Below, piece after piece: positions 26,901 to 34,519 of a stretch of DNA of 64,000 nucleotides (position 1 is the first letter of the stretch; each line of letters starts with the position of its first letter). A program made the position numbers and the translations under genes. Location of the stretch: the NCBI RefSeq assembly GCF_900101435.1, contig NZ_FMZH01000015.1, positions 1 through 64,000 on the forward strand, given 5' to 3'. The stretch is from Pedobacter soli (GTDB taxonomy: Bacteria; Bacteroidota; Bacteroidia; Sphingobacteriales; Sphingobacteriaceae). The notes beneath the pieces were generated by a model that worked only from the letters and a program-made list of their open reading frames with translations, had not been told where the DNA came from and did not search any database.

Positions 26901-26981
26901 ATTCTGCACGGCGCTAACCTGGGCGTAGGTGCTCAAACCTCCTGCTACAAATAGCGGAATTAGTAAGTATTTTTTCTGCAT
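23958..26981 (-). CDS. Large periplasmic tetratricopeptide-repeat protein
   Basis: The 1007-residue product has a signal peptide (MQKKYLLIPLFVAGGLSTYAQ) followed by tetratricopeptide and Sel1-like helical repeats over nearly its whole length (recurrent patterns such as AYFELKDYEKAEPLFEKV and AAFEDEKYSKAANYFEKF). About 20-25 repeats would fit. TPR arrays bind other proteins. I moved the start from a TTG at 26990 to the ATG at 26981, where the signal peptide begins. It is the first gene of a two-gene unit with the outer-membrane barrel, suggesting that it is a periplasmic partner of that barrel. No enzymatic motif is present. Confidence 0.85.
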   Translation of the reverse strand: MQKKYLLIPLFVAGGLSTYAQVSAVQNLNKNYQTGLELLDKEKYTAAAQQFKLVELQRYKPSTQTESNAELSLLKENAKFYAAVCALELTNSDAESLFQAFIRDYPLNPNTKLAYFYVGKTYFNQKNYKKALEWFEKTDPSTLSGKQRNEYQFKQGYAYFELKDYEKAEPLFEKVKKEEGAFQESATYYFAYINYLNKEYKTALANFEKLKGSPTYEASYPYYITSMYYLDERYDDVISYALPIMQKTKQQFEPEMLSLVAASYFAKSEFKNAEKYFAEFYAKDKSETKNNLFIYQYGYSLFQNKKYKESVAVLEKLNTDDIYLQNGMHTLGKAFIQLNNKQKAQSAFFRASRLDFDKAIQEEAWLNYAKLSYELEFHQQALEATQGFLKSFPKSRKINEAKTLLGEVLLTTKNYQAAVDILESIPDKTLEAKEAYQKVTYFRGLEFYNERAFPNALSMFLRSEKFAEDNEIHALSTYWKAESMYELRKYGEAVTTFEKFLKMQDADKTGVYNFANYALAYAAFEDEKYSKAANYFEKFLAGNDKDQKTIDDATIRLADSYFVNKNYGDAMANYNKIINRHTSAEDYATFQKGMIQGLENQYDAKIGTMQSLLSKFPNSNYADDAGFETAYTYFNKGDFDKSKSDLVALVAKYPRSSYVAKALVTIGLVQYNQDQDDAALESFKKVITDYPTADEAKQAMESIKNIYVDRGDANGFIAYANTTPLGNYSSNEQDNIVFAAVNNLYLKGDANGAFQAVNAYFDKFPKANHEKEAKFIRAESLVKLKRPDEAIPDYEFILNDWTSDYTERSLVSISQLFLDQKKYNEAIVYLKRLETTTDYKSHYSFAINNLLKAYTALNMPDDMLKYAQLTKDSEKASEEEKNSSGLFSGKAYLLKGDTTTAVKEFKNVVAKTKTIAAAEAKYNLALVEYNKGDYKASSKTCFDLINNMASYDYWVAKSFILLSDNYVALKDNLQAKSTLLSIIDNYDGKDDIIPTAKEKLEKLNKKK

Positions 26982-27519
26982 TGGTTTCAAATATGGTTGG
27001 TACTAAATTAGAAATAGTATCAAAGCTTATCAACAGAAGTAATTAACATCTGTTAATAACACAATTAAACGACAGGTTTTTTGCTTTGGTATTGGCTAAA
27101 GTACGAATGTGGAAAATTACCGGTTCATTCGTTCAATAGTGATTTGTTCAATTGGTGGATTTATCGAGTACAATGAGATTGGTTAACTGCTTAATTGTTT
27201 AAATCGGTTAACTGTATTGTTGTAATTGTTGCATTGCTAACTGAAAACCGCCAACTGAAAACTGCTTAGTGGGTTAACTGGTTAATTGTTTAAATCGGTT
27301 AACTGTATTGTTGTAATTGTTGGAGATTGTTACATTGCAAACTGGAAAGTGCCAATTGAAAACTGCTTAGTGGGTTAACTGGTTAATTGTTTAAATCGGT
27401 TAACTGTTTAATAGCTATCGGCAACAGTTTAAACATCAGGCTATCGACTATTAACCAATGGAGCTGATGACTCTGGACTGAAGACTCCAAACTAACAACC
27501 CCAAACTCCCAGCTCAACT
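26982..27519. repeat. Tandem repeat region between pyrB and the TPR gene
   Basis: The repeat unit starts GGTTAACTG(C/G)TTAATTGTTT and ends CTGCTTAGTG. Copies begin at 27181 and 27272, with a partial copy at 27373-27412; the units are 91 and about 101 bp. They contain AACTGAAAACCGCCAACTG, the reverse complement of the core found in the arrays at 43.4 kb and 45.4 kb, so all three belong to one family. The end of the region (27475-27520) resembles 6606-6650. No gene is present. Confidence 0.75.
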
Positions 27520-28449
27520 CTAGCCCTGACTCGCAAGTAAATACAACACCGCCATACGAATGGCAACACCGTTTTCTACCTGCTCCAGAATGATGGATTG
27601 CTTGCTGTCGGCTACATCGCTGGTAATCTCTACACCGCGGTTTATAGGGCCCGGGTGCATGACAACGATTTCTTTATCCAGGTTATCTAAGATTTGTTTG
27701 TTTAAGCCATACATCATGGCGTATTCTCTTAGCGAAGGGAAATATTTTATGTCCTGGCGCTCTAACTGAATACGCAGCATATTGGCTACATCGCACCAGT
27801 TCAGGGCTTTAATCAGGTTATGTTCTACTTTTACACCCAGTTGGTGGATGTGTTTAGGGATAAGTGTAGTAGGCCCGCATACCATTACCTCGGCACCTAA
27901 GCGCTGTAAGCAAAGGATATTGGAAATGGCCACGCGCGAGTGCAAAATATCGCCCACAATAACCACTTTTTTACCTGCCACATCGCCCAGTTTCTGTCGG
28001 ATAGAGAAAGCATCAAGCAAAGCTTGTGTAGGGTGCTCGTGTGCACCGTCGCCCGCATTTACAATCTGGGCTTTAACATGTTTACTTAAAAACTGACCGG
28101 CACCTGCATAAGGATGGCGCATCACTACCATATCCACCTTCATCGACAGGATGTTGTTTACCGTATCAATAAGGGTTTCGCCTTTGCTTACCGACGAAGA
28201 TGAGGCGGCAAAATTTACCACATCAGCTGAGAGCCTTTTTTCGGCAAGCTCGAAAGAAAGTTTGGTTCTGGTAGAGTTTTCGAAAAAAATGTTGGCAATA
28301 GTAATATCACGAAGTGAAGGTACCTTTTTAATGGGCCTGTTAATCACCTCCTTAAAATTATCTGCAGTTTCGAAAATCAATTCGATATCATTCCGGTTAA
28401 TATCTTTAATGCCTAAAAGATGTCGGGTTGATAATTTTTCTGCTGCCAT
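27520..28449 (-). CDS. pyrB: Aspartate carbamoyltransferase catalytic chain
   Basis: The 309-residue enzyme condenses carbamoyl phosphate and aspartate, the committed step of pyrimidine synthesis. Signature motifs are FENSTRTKLSFE (carbamoyl phosphate loop), GDGAHEHPTQALLD and VMHPGPINRGVE. The longest frame begins with a TTG at 28455; the ATG at 28449, giving MAAEKLSTRHLLGI, is the more likely start. It follows pyrR by 7 bases on the same strand, so the two are co-transcribed. No pyrI regulatory chain is present in the window. Length is normal for an ATCase catalytic chain. Confidence 0.96.
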   Translation of the reverse strand: MAAEKLSTRHLLGIKDINRNDIELIFETADNFKEVINRPIKKVPSLRDITIANIFFENSTRTKLSFELAEKRLSADVVNFAASSSSVSKGETLIDTVNNILSMKVDMVVMRHPYAGAGQFLSKHVKAQIVNAGDGAHEHPTQALLDAFSIRQKLGDVAGKKVVIVGDILHSRVAISNILCLQRLGAEVMVCGPTTLIPKHIHQLGVKVEHNLIKALNWCDVANMLRIQLERQDIKYFPSLREYAMMYGLNKQILDNLDKEIVVMHPGPINRGVEITSDVADSKQSIILEQVENGVAIRMAVLYLLASQG

Positions 28450-28456
28450 TTTCAAT

Positions 28457-29002
28457 TTATTGTTTTTCCGATAATAAAACTACTTTGTCTTCACTGCCTT
28501 CGCTTGTCCAGGTTACTTTTACCTGTTGCGAATTGAGGCTGTCTACCTGATGGCCGATGTAATCGGGCTCAATTGGTAAATGCCTGCTGAACCTGCGGTC
28601 GATTAAAACCAAAAGTTCTACTTTTTCCGGACGGCCGTAAGCCAAAATGGCATCCATTGCTGCCCTGATGGTTCTGCCGGTCCAAAGTACGTCATCAATT
28701 AAGATTACTTTTTTGCCTTCGATAATAAAATCGATAGAATTGCTGCTTGCAGTTACCAGTCCGTCTTTACGGCGAAAATCATCCCTGAAGAAAGTAATAT
28801 CGAGGTTACCCTTTAATATTTTTTTGTTTTTAAGGATGGTTTGTAATTCCTGGTGAATACGGTCGGCCAAAAAGATACCCCTTGGCTGAATGCCAATTAA
28901 AACGGTATTCGAGAAATCGTCGTGGTTTTCAATTAACTGATGGCAGAGCCTCTTAATTGTAATCTGAATTTTTTGTCCGTCAAGAAGTGTTTTCTTTTGC
29001 AT
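28457..29002 (-). CDS. pyrR: PyrR: pyrimidine regulator / uracil phosphoribosyltransferase
   Basis: The 181-residue protein is a PRTase-fold PyrR. The PRPP loop is VILIDDVLWTGRTIRAAMDA, and GIQPRGIFLADRI and the FFRDDFRRKDGLV region are also typical. In Firmicutes PyrR binds pyr mRNA and attenuates transcription in response to UMP, and it has uracil phosphoribosyltransferase activity. Here the promoter appears to lie only 15 bases before the start, leaving no room for a leader attenuator, so the enzymatic role or another mode of control is likelier. The upstream TTG at 29020 lies inside the -7 element, which supports the ATG at 29002. Confidence 0.93.
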   Translation of the reverse strand: MQKKTLLDGQKIQITIKRLCHQLIENHDDFSNTVLIGIQPRGIFLADRIHQELQTILKNKKILKGNLDITFFRDDFRRKDGLVTASSNSIDFIIEGKKVILIDDVLWTGRTIRAAMDAILAYGRPEKVELLVLIDRRFSRHLPIEPDYIGHQVDSLNSQQVKVTWTSEGSEDKVVLLSEKQ

Positions 29003-29017
29003 TGAAGAAGGATTGGG

Positions 29018-29048
29018 CAAATATATAAAAATGTTTTAAGGTTGTAAA
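29018..29048 (-). promoter_or_regulatory. Promoter of pyrR-pyrB
   Basis: On the minus strand TATATTTG (29018-29025 in reverse) is preceded by TTTA (29045-29048) at a 19-base spacing, close to the Bacteroidota consensus TTTG-N19-TAnnTTTG. The implied leader is very short. Confidence 0.55.
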
Positions 29049-29118
29049 GCCAGATGCTGATTGTTTTGGCTTTCGTTGGTTAAAATCTTAATTTTCAGTT
29101 ATTATCAATTGTAATATT

Positions 29119-29946
29119 TTATGCGCCATGCTGCTGGTAATCATCAATAAGTTGAAGGAGTTTATGGTTTATTGCTTTTACCACTTCGAAAGTACCGTTA
29201 CCAATTTCCTTGCCATCAATTACCGCCACCGGCCAGGCATTTTTGGTAGAACTGCTGATAAAAGCCTCTTTAGCGGTGTATAACTCCTCGAGCTCAAAAT
29301 CACGTTCTACTATTTTATAACCTGAAATTTCGAGTCCTAAAATTTTGCTGCGGGTAATTCCTTTTAAAATTTCTGTTTTCGGCGTCACGATCTGATGATC
29401 GGTTACGATAAAGAAATTTGCCCTGGGGCACTCCCTGATCAGGCCGTTGTTGTGGTACAATAGATCTTCTGCACCACTGTTTTTAACAAACGATTGTAGT
29501 CTGATGGCTTGTAGGTAATCGATCGTCTTAACCATTGGTAGCTGGCGCTGATGATTATAGGTAAGTAGTTTCAATGGGTTTTTAAAAGGATCTGGATTAA
29601 TCTCTAGGGGTGTTTGGGTAATAATCAGGTTGGGTTTGCTCATGGTATAGCCATCGTCGGCAAAGCCACCGGTTAAAATTATTTTGATGCCTGAGTTGGC
29701 GATGTTATTTTTTTCAATCAGCTGGTTGATGCTTTCGCGCAATTGTGCGCGATCGAAACTCACTTCCATATTCATTTCCTGTGCCGAATGATAAAACCGG
29801 TCGAAATAATTGTCGATAAAAATGGGTTTGTGATTGACCGTTTTAAGAAAATCGAAAATACCAAAACCCCTTTGTACAGCTAAATCTGAAACGGAAATAT
29901 TGGCCTCTGCGGCCGGGTACAATTTGTTGTTGATCGAAATATACAT
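29119..29946 (-). CDS. Class IV PLP-dependent aminotransferase (PabC/Dat/IlvE-like)
   Basis: The 275-residue protein has the fold-type IV layout, with RGFGIFDFL near residue 26-34, the likely PLP lysine Lys140 in PMVKTIDYLQAI, and IRECPRANFFIV (170-181), where Glu172 contacts the PLP pyridine nitrogen. The family includes branched-chain and D-amino-acid aminotransferases and aminodeoxychorismate lyase (PabC). The sequence does not settle which. A pabB gene lies in the window at 55.5 kb, but not nearby. It is a single gene on the minus strand. Confidence 0.82.
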   Translation of the reverse strand: MYISINNKLYPAAEANISVSDLAVQRGFGIFDFLKTVNHKPIFIDNYFDRFYHSAQEMNMEVSFDRAQLRESINQLIEKNNIANSGIKIILTGGFADDGYTMSKPNLIITQTPLEINPDPFKNPLKLLTYNHQRQLPMVKTIDYLQAIRLQSFVKNSGAEDLLYHNNGLIRECPRANFFIVTDHQIVTPKTEILKGITRSKILGLEISGYKIVERDFELEELYTAKEAFISSSTKNAWPVAVIDGKEIGNGTFEVVKAINHKLLQLIDDYQQHGA

Positions 29947-30076
29947 CGCGCTGTGTGTTGAATATGATATTTAAAATTAAGCTAATTGAACTTTAATTAC
30001 TAAACTTTTAGCAGAATTGAAGGTTAATAATACAAAAGCCTGATTTTTATGCGGGTGTTAATTGTTAATTTTAGCC

Positions 30077-30478
30077 ATGCTTAACAAGCCAATAATCTTT
30101 TTTGATGGAGTGTGTAACCTTTGCAATGCATCGGTTCAGTTTGTTATAGCGCACGATAAAAAAGATCAGTTTGGTTTTACTGCCATTCAGGGCGAATTGG
30201 CTAAAGATGTGCTGCCTAAATTTAATGTCGACCTAACTCAACTCAGTACTGTGCTGCTTTTGGAAGAAGGGAAATTGTATACCAAATCTTCGGCGGCATT
30301 AAGGATTGCTAAAAAACTGGATGGGGCCTGGCCACTGTTGTATGGCTTTATTATCATTCCAAAATTTATTAGAGACTGGTTTTACAACATCATAGCCAAA
30401 AACCGCTACAAGTGGTGGGGTAAGGAAGAAAGCTGCTGGATACCTACGCCGGCTTTAAAAAGTAAATTTTATCCCTAG
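30077..30478 (+). CDS. DCC-family thiol-disulfide oxidoreductase
   Basis: The 133-residue protein begins IIFFDGVCNLCNASVQFV, the DxxCxxC motif that names the DCC (YuxK) family. The two cysteines form a thioredoxin-like redox pair. Later conserved blocks are SSAALRIAKKLDG and the C-terminal aromatic-rich YKWWGKEESCW. The start was moved from a TTG at 30062 to the ATG at 30077. It is cytoplasmic or membrane-associated, with one hydrophobic segment (WPLLYGFIIIPKFI). It converges with a small membrane-protein gene, only 3 bases apart. Confidence 0.88.
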   Translation: MLNKPIIFFDGVCNLCNASVQFVIAHDKKDQFGFTAIQGELAKDVLPKFNVDLTQLSTVLLLEEGKLYTKSSAALRIAKKLDGAWPLLYGFIIIPKFIRDWFYNIIAKNRYKWWGKEESCWIPTPALKSKFYP

Positions 30479-30481
30479 TAA

Positions 30482-30682
30482 TTACTGGCCGTTATTCTTT
30501 TTGCGTGGCGACCAAAGCCATAGCGATAGAATAATTAGTGGGATACAGATGCTTAATGCAATTACAATCATGATTTCACGCTGTTTAACCATATCCGGCT
30601 CAGTAGAGGTAAATACATATACTGCTTCTTTAATGGCAAAGAGTGTAATAATGGTGCAGATTACGGCAAATACTTTCCTCAT
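30482..30682 (-). CDS. Small two-helix membrane protein, unknown function
   Basis: The 66-residue product has an N-terminal helix (about 4-27), a short polar hairpin (TSTEPDMVKQR) and a second helix (about 36-58), ending in a basic tail (SPRKKNNGQ) that would face the cytoplasm. No family was recognised. Codon use looks like neighbouring genes and the frame fills the gap between the DCC gene and the 30.7-kb terminator, so it is probably real. Confidence 0.55.
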   Translation of the reverse strand: MRKVFAVICTIITLFAIKEAVYVFTSTEPDMVKQREIMIVIALSICIPLIILSLWLWSPRKKNNGQ

Positions 30683-30734
30683 GTCTTAGATTTGAATGCA
30701 AAGATTGCATTAATTTTTAATACAGGGGTTAATT

Positions 30735-30771
30735 AAATAAAAAAGCCAGTCGGATTGCTCCAAACTGACTT
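30735..30771 (-). terminator. Terminator after the aldehyde dehydrogenase/DUF779 unit
   Basis: On the minus strand AAGTCAGT pairs with ACTGGCTT (30743-30750 against 30764-30771), including one G-U pair, and is followed by TTTTTTATTT. It lies 20 bases past the DUF779 stop codon. Confidence 0.65.
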
Positions 30772-30791
30772 CAATTAACCAAATACAAACA

Positions 30792-31166
30792 TTATTCTGC
30801 CGTTTTAACCGGCACTAAATCTTCAAGTTCTGCTTTTGTAAATAAACGATAATGCACCTTAAAGGTTTTTTGCAATGGGGTTTCCAATGAAAAGCCACCC
30901 ACACCAAAACCATCCAGTACATCGAGCGTAAAGTGCGAAAACTGCCAATATTCAAACAGATCGCGGTCTACCCAAAATTCACAACCTTCCACTTCTCCGA
31001 GGCAAACATCATGCATACGGAGATAATAGCCACCCTTTTCAAAACACTGGGGTTGCGTACCTTCGCAACAACCACCGGCCTGATAAAACATCAAATCGCC
31101 ATGCTGTGCTTTTAAAATTGCAATCAGTTCTTTTGCTTTTTGGGTACTGTCGATTCTATTGGTCAT
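30792..31166 (-). CDS. DUF779 protein, partner of acetaldehyde dehydrogenases
   Basis: The 124-residue protein is a DUF779 member, with the cysteine-rich motif GGCCEGTQPQCF (about 31-42) and further conserved CLGEVEGCEFWVD. The paired cysteines suggest metal or redox chemistry, but no reaction is known. DUF779 genes regularly follow ExaC/AldB-type aldehyde dehydrogenases, and here it follows one on the same strand. A 14-bp hairpin (31199-31229) lies between the two genes. Confidence 0.85.
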   Translation of the reverse strand: MTNRIDSTQKAKELIAILKAQHGDLMFYQAGGCCEGTQPQCFEKGGYYLRMHDVCLGEVEGCEFWVDRDLFEYWQFSHFTLDVLDGFGVGGFSLETPLQKTFKVHYRLFTKAELEDLVPVKTAE

Positions 31167-31198
31167 GGTAAAATTTTAAACTAAGCTGGTTGCAATAA

Positions 31199-31229
31199 GC
31201 CGCAGGTAAACAGGCTGTTTAACTGCGGC
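31199..31229. other. Intercistronic hairpin between the aldehyde dehydrogenase and DUF779 genes
   Basis: GCCGCAGGTAAACA (31199-31212) pairs with TGTTTAACTGCGGC (31216-31229) with one mismatch around a 3-base loop. No T run follows on the minus strand, so it is more likely an RNA-processing or stability element than a terminator. Confidence 0.55.
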
Positions 31230-31262
31230 ATCTATAATCAACGGACAATTTAATTTTTTGTG

Positions 31263-32768
31263 CTAAAAGAAGCCCAGTTTGTTCTTGTCGTAAGAAATTA
31301 ACATGTTTTTGGTCTGGCGGTAATGACCAAGCATCATTTTGTGGTTTTCGCGGCCAACGCCCGATTGTTTTTAGCCTCCAAATGGCGCGCCAGCAGGGTA
31401 GGCATGGTATTGGTTAACCCAAACGCGGCCGGCCTGAATGGCCCTGGGTACCTGGTAAAGTTCGTGTGCATCACGCGTCCAAACACCGGCACCTAAACCA
31501 TATAAGGTATCATTGGCAATTTCGATAGCTTCTTCAACGGTTTTAAAAGTAGTAACGGCCAGCACGGGGCCAAAAATTTCTTCCTGAAAAATCCGCATTT
31601 TGTTGTGGCCTTTAAAAATGGTGGGTTTAATGTAATAACCGCCACCTAAATCGCCGCTTAACTCATTTACTTCGCCACCAGTTAATACTTCTGCGCCTTC
31701 TTCTTTACCTAATTTGATGTAAGCAGCAATTTTTTCGTATTGTATTTTTGAAGCTTGTGCGCCCATCATCACAGTGCGATCAAGCGGGCTACCAATTTTA
31801 ATGGCTTTGGTACGCTCAATTACTTTGGCGATAAATTTCTCGTAGATATCTTCCTGTACCAGCAAGCGGGAAGGACAGGTGCAAATTTCGCCCTGGTTTA
31901 AAGCAAACATTACTGCACCTTCAACAGCTTTATCTAAAAAGGCATCATCTTCTGCCATTACTGAACTGAAAAAGATATTGGGCGATTTACCGCCCAACTC
32001 CAATGTAACCGGGATGATATTTTCTGTAGCATATTGCATAACCAGCCTACCGGTTGGTGTAGAGCCGGTAAAGGCAGCTTTAGCAATTTTAGGGTTGGTA
32101 ACCAATGCGCGGCCAAGCTCTGCACCAAAACCATTTACCACATTAACTACACCCGGAGGCAATAAATCGCCAATTAATTCCATTAAGATCATGATCGAAA
32201 CCGGTGTACTTTCGGCTGGTTTTAAAACCACACAATTACCTGCTGCAAGGGCTGGCGCCAGTTTCCAGATCCCCATTAACAAAGGGAAGTTCCAGGGAAT
32301 AATTTGCGCAACTACACCGATCGGTTCGTGAACAATAAGGGAAACGGTATTATGGTCTAGCTCTGAAAGTGAACCTTCTTCAGCACGGATTACTCCGGCA
32401 AAGTACCTGAAATGGTCAATTCCAAGTGGTAAATCGGCCGCCAGGGTTTCGCGTACAGCTTTACCATTATCGATGGTTTCAACGGTGGCCAGATATTCCA
32501 GGTTGTCTTCCATCCGCTGGGCAATTTTATTCAGTATAATGCTTCTTTCGGTTGCAGAAGTTTTGCTCCAGGTTTTAAATGCTTCATGTGCAGCATCAAC
32601 AGCTAGGCTTAGGTCTTCTTTGGTAGAGTGTGCAGCTTTGGTAAATACTTTCCCGTCAATAGGAGAGATGTTATCGAAATAAGCGCCTTTTACCGGTGCT
32701 ACAAACTTTCCGCCGATATAGTTATCATAGTGGGATTTGAATGCCGGTTTTTCAATTAAGTTTTCCAT
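31263..32768 (-). pseudogene. AldB/ExaC-type aldehyde dehydrogenase interrupted by an in-frame TAA
   Basis: The frame encodes an NAD-dependent aldehyde dehydrogenase close to E. coli AldB, with the catalytic Glu257 in VTLELGGKSPN, nucleophile Cys296 in NQGEICTCPSR and the NAD-binding PWNFPL. It stops after 465 residues at a TAA (31371-31373), directly after GAPFGG. Beyond the stop the same frame runs on for 35 codons with family sequence (KQSGVGRENHKMMLGHYRQT, ending LGFF) to a natural TAG at 31263-31265. Family members have Tyr at the stop (GGYKQSG), so one base change, TAC or TAT to TAA, explains it. The full product would be 501 residues. The missing tail includes the oligomerisation strand, so activity is doubtful unless this is a sequencing error or the stop is read through. 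The divergent AraC gene is its likely regulator. Confidence 0.9.
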
Positions 32769-32865
32769 AATTATTATTCAATTGGTGTGGTCCGAAAAAC
32801 ACTTGTAGCAATTCTGGAAAGAATTGGCTCTGTGTTTTCTTTGCGGTTTTAAGATTTGGTTAATA

Positions 32866-32873
32866 CAAACCTA
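32866..32873 (-). promoter_or_regulatory. -7 element upstream of the aldehyde dehydrogenase gene
   Basis: CAAACCTA on the plus strand reads TAGGTTTG on the minus strand, matching TAnnTTTG. It lies about 98 bases before the ATG at 32768. No -33 box is evident, as may be expected of an activator-dependent promoter. Confidence 0.4.
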
Positions 32874-32959
32874 ATGGCAAAAGACATGGCGGTGATAGTA
32901 TAATTGCCTCAACCGATAGCATTATTGTTGCAGCGTGAACAAGCTTGCCAAAATACTTT

Positions 32960-32967
32960 TATATTTG
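32960..32967 (+). promoter_or_regulatory. -7 element of the AraC-family gene
   Basis: TATATTTG fits TAnnTTTG and lies 36 bases before the ATG at 33004. No good -33 box at the proper distance was found. Confidence 0.4.
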
Positions 32968-33003
32968 AGTAGAGTAATGCTCGCTAACCAAATCTTTATT
33001 GTT

Positions 33004-33930
33004 ATGGCACATGTATTGGATCAGGTAAGTTTAAGTAAATCAGAAAGTTTGCAGACTTTGGTGGAGAACCGTACTTCTTATACTTTAGAGCGTTGCGAGC
33101 TCAATGTTTTCGAAACCTATACCGAATCGTACCGGGTTCCGCTTACCTTTAACGATTTTGTGATTACCAGTATGCTGAGGGGCAAAAAGGTGATGCATTT
33201 GTTCGATAAAAAAGGATTCGATTACTTTCCTGGCCAAACGGTTATTGTTCCGCCTGCTGTAACCATGAAAATCGATTTTCCTGAAGCCACAAACGTAAAC
33301 CCTACCCAATGTATTGCCTTGGCCATAGATCAGGATCAGATTAAGAAAACCATTGCTTATCTAAATGAATTTTTTCCTAAAGAAGGGAGTAATGAAAAGT
33401 GGTTGCTAAACTACGATCAATACCACTTTTACAATAACGAAGAAATTGCTTATCTGATTAACAAAGTAATCCGCATTTGCTCCGAACGCTCCAAAGAAAA
33501 AGATATCCTGGCCGATTTAACACTTAAAGAATTGCTGGTTAGGATCATGCAAACCCAGAATTTGAATATTTTAAACAGCGATACGCATAATCCTAATCAT
33601 AATCCGTTGGCTTATGTACTCAATTACATTAAGGCCAATTTAAACGAGAAGATTAACATTAACAGCCTGAGCGATAAGGCCTGCATGAGCAAAGCCACTT
33701 TTTACCGGTTGTTTAAACGCGAGCTGGGCATTAGTCCGAACGATTTTATTCTGGCTGAAAAAATAAATAAAGCCAAAGTATTGTTGTCGCAGCCAGGAGG
33801 TAAAGTAGCTTCTATCAGTTACGAGCTCGGCTTTAGCGATGCCAATTATTTTATCCGCACGTTTAAAAAGATTGTAGGCATTACCCCTGGGGCTTACCAG
33901 TTGCAGGTGGCCAACCAGTTAATCCATTAA
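33004..33930 (+). CDS. AraC-family transcriptional regulator
   Basis: The 308-residue protein has an AraC-type N-terminal sensing domain (about 1-190, with FDYFPGQTVIVPPAV) and a C-terminal double helix-turn-helix (about 205-300: SLSDKACMSKATFYRLFKRE and VASISYELGFSDANYFIRTF). It is divergent from the aldehyde dehydrogenase/DUF779 unit and probably activates it in response to an aldehyde or alcohol. The open frame extends to a GTG at 32935, but a TATATTTG -7 element at 32960-32967 lies inside that extension, so I use the ATG at 33004. The 3' end overlaps the convergent membrane-protein gene by 12 bases. Confidence 0.9.
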   Translation: MAHVLDQVSLSKSESLQTLVENRTSYTLERCELNVFETYTESYRVPLTFNDFVITSMLRGKKVMHLFDKKGFDYFPGQTVIVPPAVTMKIDFPEATNVNPTQCIALAIDQDQIKKTIAYLNEFFPKEGSNEKWLLNYDQYHFYNNEEIAYLINKVIRICSERSKEKDILADLTLKELLVRIMQTQNLNILNSDTHNPNHNPLAYVLNYIKANLNEKININSLSDKACMSKATFYRLFKRELGISPNDFILAEKINKAKVLLSQPGGKVASISYELGFSDANYFIRTFKKIVGITPGAYQLQVANQLIH

Positions 33931-34518
33931 ATCATTTAGCTTATCGCTCAGCTGTTTTAAAGGTTTCTTAAAAATACTGTCGTTCATACGTTTGGTCAAC
34001 CAGATAAAAGGAATACCAACCAGTGCCAACAAGGCCATTTGTATGAAAAAATATGGCCGCTGAATTACTTGCTCAAAGCTTTGGTGTACATATAGGCGGT
34101 AGGCCAGTAAACCGATGGGGCCAGCTAAGGGCAAAAAGATGTAGCCGAAAATGGTTTCGCCGCTTAAAATCTTTTTTATAGCGTTAAGGTTATCCATAAG
34201 CACCTGTTTGGTGTTGGCGTTAAAGTCTACAGTTGTTTTAATTTTGTTAAAATCGCGCACACCCAATGCCCTGCAGATCTCGTAGGTAATTACAACAAGC
34301 AGCAGCAATATTTTTAAATCGCCTTTGGCAAATATGGCCAGCGCTAAAAGCGGAAGATCAATAATTCTGATCCACCTTAATTTCCACTTCAGTTTAAAAA
34401 TCAGTTCCTGTAAAAGGCTATGTGCTTTCTCATCAATAGTTAGCTTTGAAGTATCTATTTGGCTGGCTTTTGTGTTAAATTCTACACCCAGGTTTTGCCA
34501 TTCTTGTTCTAAATTCAT
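33919..34518 (-). CDS. Membrane protein encoded after an ECF sigma factor
   Basis: The 199-residue protein has about four membrane helices (residues about 50-65, 68-85, 122-142 and 160-178) between charged ends. No conserved family motif was recognised. It begins 1 base after the sigma-factor stop codon, which is where an anti-sigma factor is often encoded. It lacks a recognisable zinc-binding anti-sigma (HxxxCxxC) motif, so any such role is only inferred from position. The last 12 bases overlap the AraC gene on the other strand. Confidence 0.7.
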   Translation of the reverse strand: MNLEQEWQNLGVEFNTKASQIDTSKLTIDEKAHSLLQELIFKLKWKLRWIRIIDLPLLALAIFAKGDLKILLLLVVITYEICRALGVRDFNKIKTTVDFNANTKQVLMDNLNAIKKILSGETIFGYIFLPLAGPIGLLAYRLYVHQSFEQVIQRPYFFIQMALLALVGIPFIWLTKRMNDSIFKKPLKQLSDKLNDLMD

Positions 34519-34519
34519 G

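Noticed and set aside
27000..27520. CRISPR array at the tandem repeats
   Set aside because: Units are 91-101 bp and the whole unit is repeated, without unique spacers of 30-40 bp. No cas gene is nearby.
32935..33003. Upstream extension of the AraC regulator from a GTG
   Set aside because: A good -7 element lies inside it, and the family homology begins at the ATG at 33004.
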